Shown: in pieces, positions 1-11,289 of the stretch | Position numbering within the stretch: position 1 is the first letter of the stretch | Layout: each line of letters starts with the position of its first letter | Source: Paraspadella gotoi | Lineage: Eukaryota > Chaetognatha | Assembly: GCA_051294375.1 (NCBI GenBank) | Contig: CM119266.1 | Span: 19,479,657-19,543,656 of the forward strand | DNA: 64,000 nt | Direction of reading: 5' to 3' | Notes under the pieces: generated by a model | What the model saw: only the letters and a program-made list of their open reading frames with translations | What the model was told of the DNA's origin: nothing | Database searches by the model: none | Position numbers and translations under genes: made by a program

Positions 1-81
1 GAGATGGTGACAGAAAATCACAGAAAAATGTAAAAATGATAAAAAAAACTTTTTTACTGTATATTTTGATAACATTTTCAG

Positions 82-1926
82 AAAGCGTATATGGTGATGT
101 CGTGTTTGTTTGTGATCGCCTGTCTTTCTCAAGTCTGGATTTTCCCCACCGTCCGAGTCATCGATCCAGATGATCCCAAAAGGCCCTGTCGAGGGGATCA
201 GACCTTCATATTCTGGTGGAACATGGTCAACATCTTCAGGTCAATTAAAATAAGTAAATTTTTTTAAAATTTTGTGATTTATTTATGTAATTATTTATTA
301 ATTCATTCATTCAATTATTTCATTATTTGCGATCGCTTATTAAAAGTTGTCTTTGTTGGAAGTGTAGCTGATTTTTGTTTACGTACATATTAGAAGATTT
401 TGATATTCGGTCGTGCTTCAGTGACGCATTTCCCGATGATCAGTTTTGATCACGCATGCGCAATGCGCATTAAGAATTTTTATGCAGTATTATTCGAGTT
501 ATGAGTGGGATAGACCGACCGACCGACCGAAAATTTTTTAATTGAGCTGCTCTGAGAGTACACGCGGCGCCCCAAAAAAACGAATAAAAATTATGAACAT
601 TTATTACGAGGCGACATTTAGTGATCATACAAAAACAAAACCAAAAACAGAAAACTCACTGTTCCACCAGGCGATGCCAATTTTTTTATGTTCAAAATAA
701 AAGTTGGAAACTGTTATTGTAAATCGCTATAGCGATTTACTATACGGTATACCTATAAAATCCTTGGGTCTTTGGTCTTGGACCAGTTTTTGTCTGTTTT
801 GATTTTTGACCTCTTTCTCTCTCTCTCTCGCTCTCTGTCTCTCTGTCTCTACTTGAAAGTTTTTCTTTGTTACCTTTTTTCGTTATATCTACTGATGATG
901 ACTTAGCAATTAAGTCGAAATATTTCTAAAAAAATTGTTTCTGTTATGTACTATATTTCCCCATATTGAAAATATACTCGTATATCTTTTTTATTAATTT
1001 TTTTCTGGTACTTTATTTCTTTATTACTAGGATTTGTTTTTATTATTTCTTCAATTTCAATCTTTATTTCATTTATACCTGATCTTGCCTTTTTCCTTTA
1101 CCTAAAATAAAAATTTTGGTATTGTTTTAATTTTAATTTAATAAAAAACTTAAAAATAAAAAAAATTGTGAGAAAATAACAGTTGAAAGCGATTGTATTG
1201 TATTGTATTGATCTAAATGAACGATTTCGATTTGTCGGGAATAGAGTACGAATTGTGTGAAGCGTCCTTTATTTATAGACATTTATAAATTTTTTTAAGA
1301 ACAATTTGTTAGCCTTATTTTCCCTAAGCGCCTCAATTCTTCTTAAATTTGAAATTAAGTTAATTTTTAGGTTTAAAAGTTAGATTTAAAAATTAGGTTA
1401 TGAATTAGTTTAAGGATTATGCTTAGAGTTTAGAGTCAGAAGCAGGTAATAGTAATCTGAGTTTTAAAAATAGAATAATTAAAATTAAATTCATAAAGAT
1501 AAAGGAATAGAAATGGGGCGCTTTGGGAAAAGAGAGCCCGATTGCCTTTCCCTAATTAAACCTGAAATTTAAACCGTTCCGTTTTTTTTTATTATTAGCT
1601 TTTTAGTACCTGGAATATTCATAATAATATCAAACGTCATCATTATCTTGACAATGAGGAGAGAAAATCGAATCCGCGGCGAATTCATGACTGAGGTACT
1701 CACAAATCACAATGATGATTTAAATTAATAATATTTAAAAGTAGACCCGAAGGCGGATAAATCAATGTTTAACATTAAAAAAAAATAAAAAAAAAATTTC
1801 AGCGTCAAAGCTCAAGTCTGAATCGTCGTGTAACAGTTACTCTTGTCTGCGTCTCGTTTGGATTCGTTATCACCACTCTGCCGGAAGCACTATGGGCCGA
1901 CGTGAGAGAGAGAGAGAGAGAGAGGA

Positions 1927-1974
<48 letters not shown>

Positions 1975-2471
1975 TCTACAATGGCTTTCGTTCTTATGTA
2001 GGTCGTTCGTCGCCATTTTTCGGAAGGAACGTTTAAAAAAAAGCAAGACTCACTGATGTCCATTCAGCTTTTTTTGTATCTGCTACAGAATCTTAACTAC
2101 AGTAGCAACTTCTTCATTTATTCCTTTCGTTTTAATCAATTTAGCAAGGTACTGTCAAACGTATATTTTTTCCATTAATTGTTATCTTCTGCGATTAAAT
2201 TTTAATTTCCTTTTTTTTTTTTTTCAGTTAATGGATTTGCGCTTCCAGCGAATCTATTCCACAGTCATCGCGGGACTGAGCACGACGTTTTCCAAAACGA
2301 GCGCGAGATCGCGGACAACTAACGACGGTTCGAGAAGAAATCAAGGTATCAATTCCTGCTTGCTTGCTTCCTTGCTTGTCCATTCTTAGCGTGACAGGGA
2401 TGATTACGTTCCCAGATAACCTGGATCCCAACGATTTCAACTTGAACGAAGTCCGTCAAGACAACAACTGA
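82..2471 (+). CDS. Rhodopsin-family peptide-type GPCR, 3' part (TM4 to C-terminus)
   Basis: The 5' end lies outside the window. Exons with consistent phase: 82-239, 1599-1695, 1803-1901, 2002-2148, 2228-2345, 2416-2471 (TGA). The first exon encodes a hydrophobic TM4-like helix and a loop with a Cys that could form the usual extracellular disulphide. The second gives TM5 (FLVPGIFIIISNVIIIL) and a basic loop. The third gives TM6 with an LPEALW segment. The fourth gives TM7 with NYSSNFFIYSFR, the variant of NPxxY common in FMRFamide-like and orphan peptide receptors. The cytoplasmic tail is about 58 residues, rich in Ser, Thr and Asn. The acceptor at 2002 is the least certain boundary. The receptor would act at the plasma membrane through G proteins. 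The ligand cannot be read from this part; a peptide is inferred from the TM7 signature. Confidence 0.85.
240..1598 (+). other. Long GPCR intron with CT tract and degenerate TTAGG-like repeats
   Basis: This AT-rich intron of the GPCR gene contains a (CT)n/(GTCT)n stretch at about 812-855, a short GACC tandem at about 511-530, and a degenerate TTAGG/GGTTTA-type run at about 1360-1440. I see no exon in it. Confidence 0.6.
1902..1971 (+). repeat. (GA)n microsatellite at a splice donor
   Basis: The GPCR exon ending at 1901 is followed directly by GTGAGAGAGAG, so the 5' splice site is fused to about 65 bases of (GA)n with one GAGATG interruption. Read through, it would encode repeated Arg-Glu, so the intron reading is preferred. 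Confidence 0.85.
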
Positions 2472-2852
2472 AGCAGAAGAGAGAAATCCCTTTACCAAAT
2501 TATCCATTGGAGGTTATTCGACGAAAGTATTACTATAAATACTACTACTATTGTTATTATTAGATCCAGTATCTATCTTTGCTTGTTTTTATTTTCATTG
2601 GAAGGAGTTTTTCGTGAAAATGTAGTCATTGCTATTGTACTTTTCCCTTTAATCGACTTTTTTGTTATTTGTGAGCCAAACATATGTCATGTTCTCCATT
2701 CATTTATTATTGTTACGTATATATCATTGTTGAAGGCGTAAATAGACCTTTTTTTTCGACGAATCTAATTCTGTCAATTATCTCTTTATTCGAACCTTAC
2801 CGAAAAACATAAGCTTACGTAGTTTAGATAAGTTATTTATAATTTAGAAATA
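2472..2852. other. GPCR-REEP intergenic region
   Basis: This 381-bp region is AT-rich. It must hold the GPCR 3' UTR and the REEP promoter or 5' UTR. I see no ORF, clear poly(A) signal or TATA box. Confidence 0.5.
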
Positions 2853-4590
2853 ATGACGTCGTTCGTTGTTAACGCGAAAGGATCTTTGGAGCGAATGCTA
2901 CAAGAAGATCAGCGGGGAAACAATCCCGTCCTCAAGTTTCTCGCCGATTTGGAAAGAAAAACTGGAATATCCAGGTGGCGGGAGTCTTGAACCTTTTCTC
3001 GTTAGTCAAAGCAATTATTATATGAGATCCAGAAGTAAAAAAAAAAAACTAGCATCGAACAACCAAAGAATGTTTTTTTTTCCGAGCTAAAATCATAATT
3101 ATGCTTAATGAAAGGAGAAAAGTCTTGTCGGATGTCTACAGCAAGGTTCATTTTCCAAATAGCAGCATAATTGAATAATTATTAATATTATCCGAAAGAT
3201 GACGAATCGATGCTCTTTTGTTTCTAAGGCTGCACATCGTTCTTCTCACAGTCGTCGTCCTCTCCGGCGCTGTACTTTTCGGTTTCGCCGCCCACATTAT
3301 CTCCAATATCGTCGCCTTCGCGTATCCTGCATACGCCTCCTACAAAGCTATCGAAGCGCTTTCGCCCGTAGTGTAACCAATCAAAATGGATTGATATTTA
3401 TTCCAATATTTTCATTTTATTTTATCTTTCGCCTCTAGGATGAAGGGAAGAAGTGGCTGACCTACTGGGTCGTCATCGCTTGCTTCCTCATTATTTTTGA
3501 ATCTTACGAGGAAGTAACGGCCACGATTCCCTTTTATTATCCCTTGAAATGCGCTTTTGTTCTCTGGCTCATGATTCCTGGACCGAGTAATGGATCCATG
3601 GTCATCTACGACCAAGTCGTCCGTCCGTTAGCGCAAAGGTGACTGAGTGATAAGCAGTTGGCGATCGGGCACTATTTTCCGAGTGTGACCAATTTCTGTT
3701 CTTTTTCACTGAACTTAACTTTAATATTTAAATTTATTCTAAATGTTTTTTTTCCGATCTGTAAGCTTTATTTTTAACCTTAACTTAGTCCTTAACCCAA
3801 ATCCTTATCACTAATTCCTACCGCTAATCCTTATATTTATCCATAAATTTTATTCTGTAATCATTAACCTTAATTAAATTTTTAACCTGATTTTTAAACT
3901 TTATCCTTAACCAAATCCTTATATTTATCCCTATTTCTTAATATAATTTTAAAATTTTAAAATATTAAATCTAAATTTAGATTGAAATAAGAGGCTTGGA
4001 AAAGATGGCCGGCTATAGCTTATACCTAAATTTATTACAAATATTAATTTAGTGTTATCGGTTGCATCGTCAATAAGAATTTTTTATTTGTTGAATTATC
4101 AAAAAATTTATCTATTGGAACTAATTTTAAAAATAAATTCATAATCAATAGTCTTGTGATCCAACATGTTTAAATTTTAGAAACGAAAACCGCATAGACA
4201 CTGTGATTTTAAGTGCTGGGATGTCGATGGAAGAGTTATATGAAAACGTCAGTCAAGTGAGTATAATGTATTTAGAAGCATCCGCTACAGGACGAGAGAA
4301 AAAATCAGTACCCACTGAATGGTTGGTGTGCCCGTAGTTCCAATCTGTTGATAGGCAATCCGCAAAGCCTTAGCTTGTGATCTTCTAGTGATTAAACGAA
4401 GAGATAAATCTTTTTGCATTATGAAGAGTTGGAGAAGGATGCCTTAAGAAAAGCATCCCGTGGTTGAGAAGAATGTAGCATCGCGCGACGCTTTCTTTGT
4501 CCCAAGGTGGCCACTGACGTGACAAGCGATGCGATCGAAAGGGCTCAGCAAAGGCGCGGCGTCAACCTCAACCTGGCGTACGGACGTTAA
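2853..4590 (+). CDS. REEP5/6-type (TB2/DP1/HVA22) ER-shaping protein
   Basis: Five exons in phase: 2853-2974, 3229-3370, 3439-3638, 4181-4256, 4507-4590 (TAA), giving 207 residues; human REEP5 has 189. The first exon has the N-terminal helix ending in LERKTGI, the counterpart of LEAKTGV in vertebrates. The second encodes hydrophobic hairpin 1 and YPAYASYKAIEAL. The third encodes KKWLTYWVV and the second hairpin, then PLKCAFVLWLMIPGPSNGS, the family core. The last two exons give a short charged tail ending NLNLAYGR. Family proteins insert hairpins into ER membrane and generate tubule curvature. An in-frame TGA lies just past the third donor, so skipping that splice would give a truncated protein. 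The last exon was chosen for phase and composition; later acceptors at 4905 and 5155 are alternatives. Confidence 0.88.
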
Positions 4591-5039
4591 ATTTTTATCG
4601 TCTCAATCGCTTTGCGTTTGCGACGATTTTGTAACGATTTTGCACATAAGTCGTCGTCGTCGTCGTCGTCGGCGTTCCAACTTATCGATTGCCTTTTTCA
4701 TGATTAAATTTGAGTTTATGAAGCTGAAAATTTATATACAGCTTCTCATCATTGAGGTCCTTGAAATTGGGTGAGGACAGTTATTAAATATGTTTTGTTT
4801 ACGTTTTATCAAAACAAACAAATTTCCTTTATTATTTTTATGTCTCCTTCTCTCTCTCGTTTCTCTTTTAATTATATGTAGCTCTCTCTCTCTCTTTTCC
4901 CCAGGCAGCTGGCTCTGCGGGGGATTTTTCTTTTTCTCTCTTTTCTCCTGCTGCTTCTGCTGCTGCCTTTTGATTTCTCTCTTTTTTTCTGGCTGCCTCT
5001 GCTGCTGCCGCTGCTGATTCGTCCGAAAACGATTTGGCT

Positions 5040-5077
<38 letters not shown>

Positions 5078-8000
5078 TCTCTCTCACTCTCTTTCTCTCT
5101 CTCTCTTTCTCTGTCTTTCTCTCTCTCTTTCTTTCTCTCTTTTTTTTTCTCAGGGGCTGCGTCCGCTGATCAGTTTATTTGACAATAAAATTTTTTCATA
5201 AACTGTATACGTAAATTTAATTTTCCTCGGTACTTCATTATTTTTTTTAATTGACAATCGCAAAATAGGATTTTTCTTTCTGTTTATAAATTAATTTTCT
5301 TTTCTCAAATTTGATTTTTTTTAGTATCAAAATTTGTCGTCAATCCAGATTCTTCTTATGCAATTGCGACGATCCTTATGATTTTAAGATTTTTTTTATA
5401 CATAAAGATTTGTTCAGGCCCAAAATCCATTCATTTATTTATTCATTTATATAGGTTTTACCAATTTCATAACTCGCCAATAAAACGTATGAAAGTACAA
5501 CCTCTATTTCATGTAGCTAATTCTTCTTGTATAAGTTTGACTTCAAAGAAATGCAGAGATACAGTAGAACAGAGTTTAAAACTTTTGCAAAATTTTGTAA
5601 TTGTATTTTTTCATCGAGATCGATTCGTGAACATACAGTAATCATAAAAAATCCAGCATAATGTTTATTACGTATTCACAAAGTTCGTTAGTTATGCAAT
5701 AAGATGAAGCAAAAATGAAAAAAATGATTAAAAAACCCATAATAAATCCAATTATCAGTAACTATTAAACTTTAATAGCGCCGCGTAGTGAAAATTATTA
5801 ATCAATTTTAGTCAAAATTCTTGTGTCAAAATTCTAAAAGTGAAGTATTATAAATATACCGGCAAAGTATTTATCGTATCATAAACAATAAATAGTTTAA
5901 ATTTTCAAGTAGCCTTTTGTATGATTTTATAACATATTTGGAAATGTAATAAAAAGGAATACAACTCTTTTTCATCATCAAGTGGGTCAAAATTATAAAA
6001 AACTTTCTTAATTTTTTTAATGCATTCATTGAGATTCACCGCAAAAATTCAATTAAAAACGTAAAAAAAAAATAGGATATTATATATTTATAAAAAACAG
6101 AAATTCAAAATATTAAAAATAAAAGTATTTTACATAATAATTTTCTTTTGCATTATACCCTTAAAGTTTTTTCAAAAAAATTAATTTTTTTTTCTTTATA
6201 ATTTTAAAATAAAAGCATTCATATTAATATAATCTATAATGTATTTAATTTGAGATAAAAAAAAACAAAAAACATATTTTTTTAATATTGTTTAAGGTTG
6301 ACTTATCGAATTTTGATATTTTTGAATTTTAAGAATGAAACTGGAAATGTAAAAAAAAAAATAAAACAATCATGTTGCGAATCATAATTTTTTTCCGCCT
6401 TATTTCCGTTATCAAATCACGACTAAAAACCTTTCTCTGTCTAATAATGTATTATTATTATGAATCATAATTATAATGAGCCAGAATTTTTTAATAAGTT
6501 AAAATTGTATCATGAGTCAGAATTATATCATAAATCAAAATCATATCATGAGTCATAGGTGTTATTAGAATTATATCTTTTAGAGAGAAATACAAAGTTT
6601 CTATGTTAACTAAGTTTTGATCAAATAAAAGATCGTTTTTTGTTAACAAACAAACTCCGTTTTTCTCTCTAAATCTACAAACGCAAAGAAAAGAAAGTTT
6701 AGCACAATGTCAATGAAATTATATCAAAATAAAGTTATGAGTTTAAGTTAAACCATTAAAAATTAAAATTGTATTCATTAAAATTGGGTCAATAGTTTGA
6801 ATTATGTCACAAGTTGCGGATATCTTAAATCTCAGTATTAATGAGGTTATGAATCATATGCAATTTTAATAAATCATCATGAGCATTGAGCAATGAGCAT
6901 CATTATTGAACAATTATATTATAAATCAAAATATATTATATATTACAAAACGCGACATTGTTTGTACAACTGTCAACCTGATTTTTCAATCGATAATTTT
7001 CATTTCGTCCTGTTTTCATTTCTCGCTTTATTCTAGCCAAACGCAGATATCCTTTGAGCAAGTAAGACCCGCCTCACAAGGACAAAGTGGAAACATTCGG
7101 TTCCCGGGAAATGGAACGAGATGCGACCGTGGATGGCAACTTTGCTTATATTTTCTGCCGATAAAAGGAAAAGATAACGTTAGCGTCCTTGACCTCTAAA
7201 AGCTTTTATTCTAGCTCATTAGTGTGTATTCACTCTGAGTGTTCGAAGCCCCTAGCGCCATCAGGTGAGCATCTTAGGCAACCCGGCGACATTAGACTTT
7301 AGACAAGTTACACTTAAGTCTCACTCGTGATATTTTTTTTATTCGATATATTATGTTATATGTATTATAAACAGTTTTACGCCTTTGTACTCCGATAGTT
7401 TTTACCTTAGTTTTTTGCATTCTTTAACGACCCCTCCGAAAAAAAGAGGTAGGCAGCATTCGTCTGGACCGCATCCTTGATCGTTTGTACAATCGGTCTG
7501 ATTAAGAGATTATATAAAACATTTTATAACTAATAATGACGGATCGGCCTACAATAATTTTATTGACTGATTAAGCGGTTTGATTGAGTGATTGATTGAT
7601 AATTTTTTATTTTTTCAATTTTAAAAACAGATCGATAGTTTTAAACTTTTAATAAACTTAATTAAGTCATTTTTAAATGCTAAATGTTAAAAGGTGAAAT
7701 GTAAAAACAGGATAAATATAAAAAATAATAATAAAAAAAATGAAGAAAATTATAAAATAACTTAAAAAAAAAAGAAAAAAAAAAGGAAATGAAAAAGAAA
7801 AAAAAAGAAAATGAAAAAGAAAATAAAAGGAAATGTCGCATCTCAAGGGATGAAGCTGACGACGAAGAACGAAACGACGGAAATAAATCAAATTCACGGA
7901 TTGATTTTTAACCACCTCACAAAAAATAACAAAAAAAAAATCAGAAAACAGCATAAAAAAAATTATTTAATTAGGATTATCAAAACTATCCATATATCAT

Positions 8001-8189
8001 TGATATATCAAAAAATATGTTAAGCAATCAATCATTTAATCAAACGATTAATCGGTCGATCAATAATTTGATTACCGCGTGAGCGTATCAAAGATTGTTT
8101 GCTCGGACTCGTTAACGTATTATATTAATAATAATGAATTATAGAGCCGAATTACGCGGTAAGCAGATCCGGCTTAAAAAAAATTAGTT
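4591..8189. other. Gene-poor AT-rich region with CT tracts
   Basis: No gene is supported. The stretch holds a (TCG)n run at about 4651-4671, several (CT)n tracts at 4881-4895 and 5041-5153, and very AT-rich sequence from 5.2 to 8.1 kb. GC-richer islands occur at about 7060-7140 and 7210-7330. The first has an open frame after an acceptor-like AG at 7037, but it has no family resemblance and no clear partner exon. Confidence 0.5.
5041..5153 (+). repeat. (CT)n-rich tract
   Basis: About 110 bases of almost pure pyrimidine, mostly CT with CTTT interruptions, ending in an acceptor-like TTTCTCAG at 5153. It is downstream of the chosen REEP stop codon and could act as the tract of an alternative terminal exon. 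Confidence 0.8.
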
Positions 8190-9868
8190 TCAACTCGGAT
8201 CTATCTTTGGTTTTGCTTCGGTTAATCGAGATATCGATGGACGAACCTGAAATCTCATTTGTCTCTTGTGCGGTGTCATCAAAGCCTCAGTCTCGTTGCG
8301 TCTTTCCAGTCCTTCCATCATTTGTTCGTGACTTTTAACCTCTTCGTTTCCAACTGTCCCATATTCGTTTCCGATTCTTCCTCGCGACGAAAGGAAATCA
8401 TTCGCTTTCTTGATGAAATCTTCGGGATTCTCAACTTCCTCTCGAAAATCTCCTCCCCAATTTTCAAATTTTCCGCGGAGCTGACTGTGTCGACGGGGAA
8501 TTCCGTGCTTAACATCTGGGCGCCGGGTTTCGGAGAGGAAGTCGTACGAGCGCCAGGTGTCGGGGCGCCAGGAATTGACTTGTTTAACGTCTCGATCATT
8601 TCTGGGAGGCGTCGGTGCTGGCGGGGAAGGCCGCAAAAATCCAGCGGTGATCTGAATTTCATAAAGGCTCATTTATGTATTAATTATTCCGACAAATTCA
8701 TAGTTCATTGCTGATTCCTGAAGTCAACCACAACAACAAAACCATCAAATCTGTAAGATGAACCGAAATTTTTAAACAGTTAATTTTTTTTTTGGTAAAA
8801 ATATATCTTCTAACAGGTCCTTTTTAAATGCAAAAAAGTTTCTTTTTTGAATTTCGTCCATGCCATTGATGAGCGCATAACTAAGAAAGTAAGCAAGCTG
8901 GACCACTGGGAGTTGGAAAATAAAAAACGTCAGCGAATTTTTTACCAGGGTGCAAAACCAGAAGTTTTTATCACAAATAATACAATATTTGATCCTTTCA
9001 CTCCTATTTGAAATCCGTGTACGATCATTTTTTAAACCCTCTTCTTCTTCTTAAAATCTAAACCAATGTTATGTATAATATAAAAAATAAAAAGAAAGAA
9101 AGAAAGAAGAGATGAAAGGAAGAATTAAAGAAAGAACAAAGACAAACAATTACCGCTGTGAGTCCATTTAACCGTTGGTGGATGGTTTTTGCAGGGAAAC
9201 GATTCTCCAATTCTTTTGATTTAAATGGCTCATCCGCAAAGATTCTGATAATAAAATACTACTTTTTAAATTGATGCAATTGATATGTACAATTGTACAT
9301 ACATGAAAACCTTTTGAAACCTGCCGCTAATGTTAGATATATATAAATGATGTTACGTTGTTTGTATTCCCATTTAGAACGACGGAAATTTAAACAATTT
9401 TTGATTACAAACTTTTTTTCCCAATATGGGTCCGAGAGATAGTCATACTCTTCGAATTCCTTCAAACCAATTTGATCCAAGTTCTTTTGATTCAAAACCG
9501 ATTTTCGTGTGTCGTGCTCTGCAATCAAAACAAGGAGAGTAATGAAGAAAGTAGACGTAATTCTTATTTAATAATCAGGACTTATTTTGCCATTTTAAAT
9601 TTAGAATTAGGTTGATTTTTTAGTTAAAAAACAGAAACGTGAAAGGAAAGCCACAGAAACGGCACAGAAATTCTTAATTGATTATTTTACCTGAAACGGA
9701 AGGAAGCGGTAAAGCTCGTATCACAGATGCTCTATTGTTTCTCGTCCTCACTTCGCGATCCCCGTGAACGGCGGCGACGATTACGACGACCAAGCTCAAC
9801 AACTGTGAAACTCTTCTCCAGGGCGCCACTAGAATGTTTTTAGATGCAAACTTGCCACAAGTAGACAT
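8190..9868 (-). CDS. Unrecognised secreted protein, 266 residues (possible prohormone-like precursor)
   Basis: Four exons in phase on the minus strand: 9868-9691, 9518-9449, 9244-9154, 8651-8190. The N-terminus is basic, followed by the hydrophobic run LLSLVVVIVAAVHG, a plausible signal peptide, so secretion is predicted. The rest is hydrophilic, without membrane segments and with only a Cys near the start. It has several basic doublets (RR, KK, RGR) that could be convertase sites, and a Pro-rich segment PSPPAPTPPRND. I do not recognise the family. The exon 2 donor (GAGTATGA) was picked because it alone keeps phase with exon 3; a later donor in the same phase at about 9310 is possible. Another conserved-looking frame at about 8795-8900 could not be joined in phase. 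A TATA box about 165 bases upstream supports a real gene. Confidence 0.5.
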
Positions 9869-10032
9869 ACCTTTTTAAAATACGCTGTTTTACGTTAAAA
9901 TTTATTTTTTGCAAGGTATGTATGTATGTAGTATATTATTATTTTCAAAGTGTTTGAAGTAAAGTAAAATGCATAGAGAAAGTTCCGGCAAGGGAACCAA
10001 CTTGACTCAACTGCGTCCAATTCTCCGCTCAG

Positions 10033-10041
10033 CCTTTTATA
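10033..10041 (-). promoter_or_regulatory. TATA box of the secreted-protein gene
   Basis: Minus-strand TATAAAAGG, an excellent match to the metazoan TATA consensus. Transcription would start about 30 bases downstream (near 10010), leaving a 5' UTR of about 140 bases before the ATG at 9868. A 9-codon upstream ORF begins in that leader. Confidence 0.55.
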
Positions 10042-11244
10042 CTCTGGCGAAGCGCGACGTGGTTGTCGCCGTTGGCGTCGCTTCGGTGGATTTTCTTCGC
10101 TCCATCGGACAAACAAATGGCCTCGAATCTTCGAAAAGAGGGTGGCGACTTTGAGAACGGGGTCATGAAGGAAAAGGAAAAGGAATCATAGTTGTTATGA
10201 CGGAGGGATTTTACGATTTTTTGCAATCTTCGTAAAGGAATCATTTCGCGTTAATAAAATTATCATATTAATGTTCGGGAGACGAGATATCATTAAATTT
10301 AATTAACCGGCACCCTACATAGTACGGTCGAAGACGAGCACCCGTCTAACGCCCGCGGCGTGAACATTAGAAGCCTATTTCCAGCGCGCGTTATAACAGG
10401 TAAATTGGACATTAACGAAGCAGCTAACGACCGGTTCAACGATCCATTTGACGAGCTTAGCGGACGTCAAGCGAAAGAAACGCTAATTTGCGAATCAATT
10501 CTTTCATATTTGCGACCTGCTAGTGTCGTTAGTTTCGACAAAGACCCGTTGTGACCAATAATGTCGTTTTAGTCGTAGTTGTTTGCTAGTTCGATATGCC
10601 TTCTCCACATTACGAATTACCGCATACTATTCAATTAATTCACTATTTTTAAATTTAAATAGCCTCGTTCAAGAAACGATTTCGAATCGAGCAAGGATGC
10701 AAAAAACAACGATGATGAACATTTTACATTGTACATTGTACAATGTATGTAAATATATATAAACGGCTACCATTACAAAAAAACTTAAAAGAAATTAAAA
10801 TTTTTGTGGTCGCTATAACGACGAACGATAACTAAAACGACAACGGCGATAAGGACACGCGTTAGTAATAGAATAAAACACAATAGAAACCATTGTTTTT
10901 ATTGAAGATCCGCTGCATCCCGGTAACGAATTTTTTCGTGAAGATTGAAGTGTGTCGATTGTGTCTTGTTGTTGCTGAGAGTGTTCCTCTGTATTTTTAT
11001 GAATCACATAAAATAGAATCGAATTAAAAAGAGAGAAGTGATTAAATCATAACATGATAACAACCATGCTCGATTATAATTATAATACATGCCATACCAA
11101 AAGAGCTCTGCATCGAAAAGGGATTTCTATTCCTCTATGTCGGGACCAGTTAAGCATTGAGATAACGTCTCTCTTATCAATGAGGCTTTTCAAAGGGATT
11201 TTGTTCAAGATTCCACAACGGCTTTCCCATTCTCACTGGAAAAC

Positions 11245-11250
11245 TATAAA
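11245..11250 (+). promoter_or_regulatory. TATA box of the astacin gene
   Basis: TATAAA lies 40 bases before the astacin ATG at 11290, which would place initiation near 11275 and leave a very short 5' UTR. Both secreted-protein genes in this region have TATA boxes. Confidence 0.5.
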
Positions 11251-11289
11251 TAATCAACGAGCTCTTTGTTAACCTTTGCGGATTTTAAA

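Larger units (their letters stand above)
9869..11289. other. Divergent intergenic region between secreted gene and astacin
   Basis: Apart from TATA boxes at each end I find no supported feature. A 64-codon + strand frame at 10360-10554 and a minus frame at 10813-11007 have ordinary codon use but no recognisable family and no clear splice partners. A palindromic TTGTACATTGTACAATG element lies near 10730-10748. Confidence 0.45.

Noticed and set aside
4905-4973. Alternative terminal exon for REEP after CCCCAG
   Set aside because: It is in phase but low-complexity; the exon at 4507 gives a better charged tail and comes first.
5378-5641. 87-codon ORF in the AT-rich region after REEP
   Set aside because: Composition is that of AT-rich non-coding DNA and it matches nothing I know.
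7210-7330. Possible tRNA or spliced-leader RNA in a GC-richer island with a GTGAGC donor-like site
   Set aside because: No cloverleaf or T-loop motif could be built, and no leader matching the downstream acceptors is known.
8795-8900. Minus-strand frame with VQLAYFLSYALINGMDEIQ between exons of the secreted-protein gene
   Set aside because: It looks protein-like but cannot be joined in phase to the exon before it; left out of the model, though it may belong to another isoform.
10360-10554. 64-codon + strand ORF with plausible composition
   Set aside because: No family resemblance, splice partners or promoter; likely chance in a GC-richer patch.
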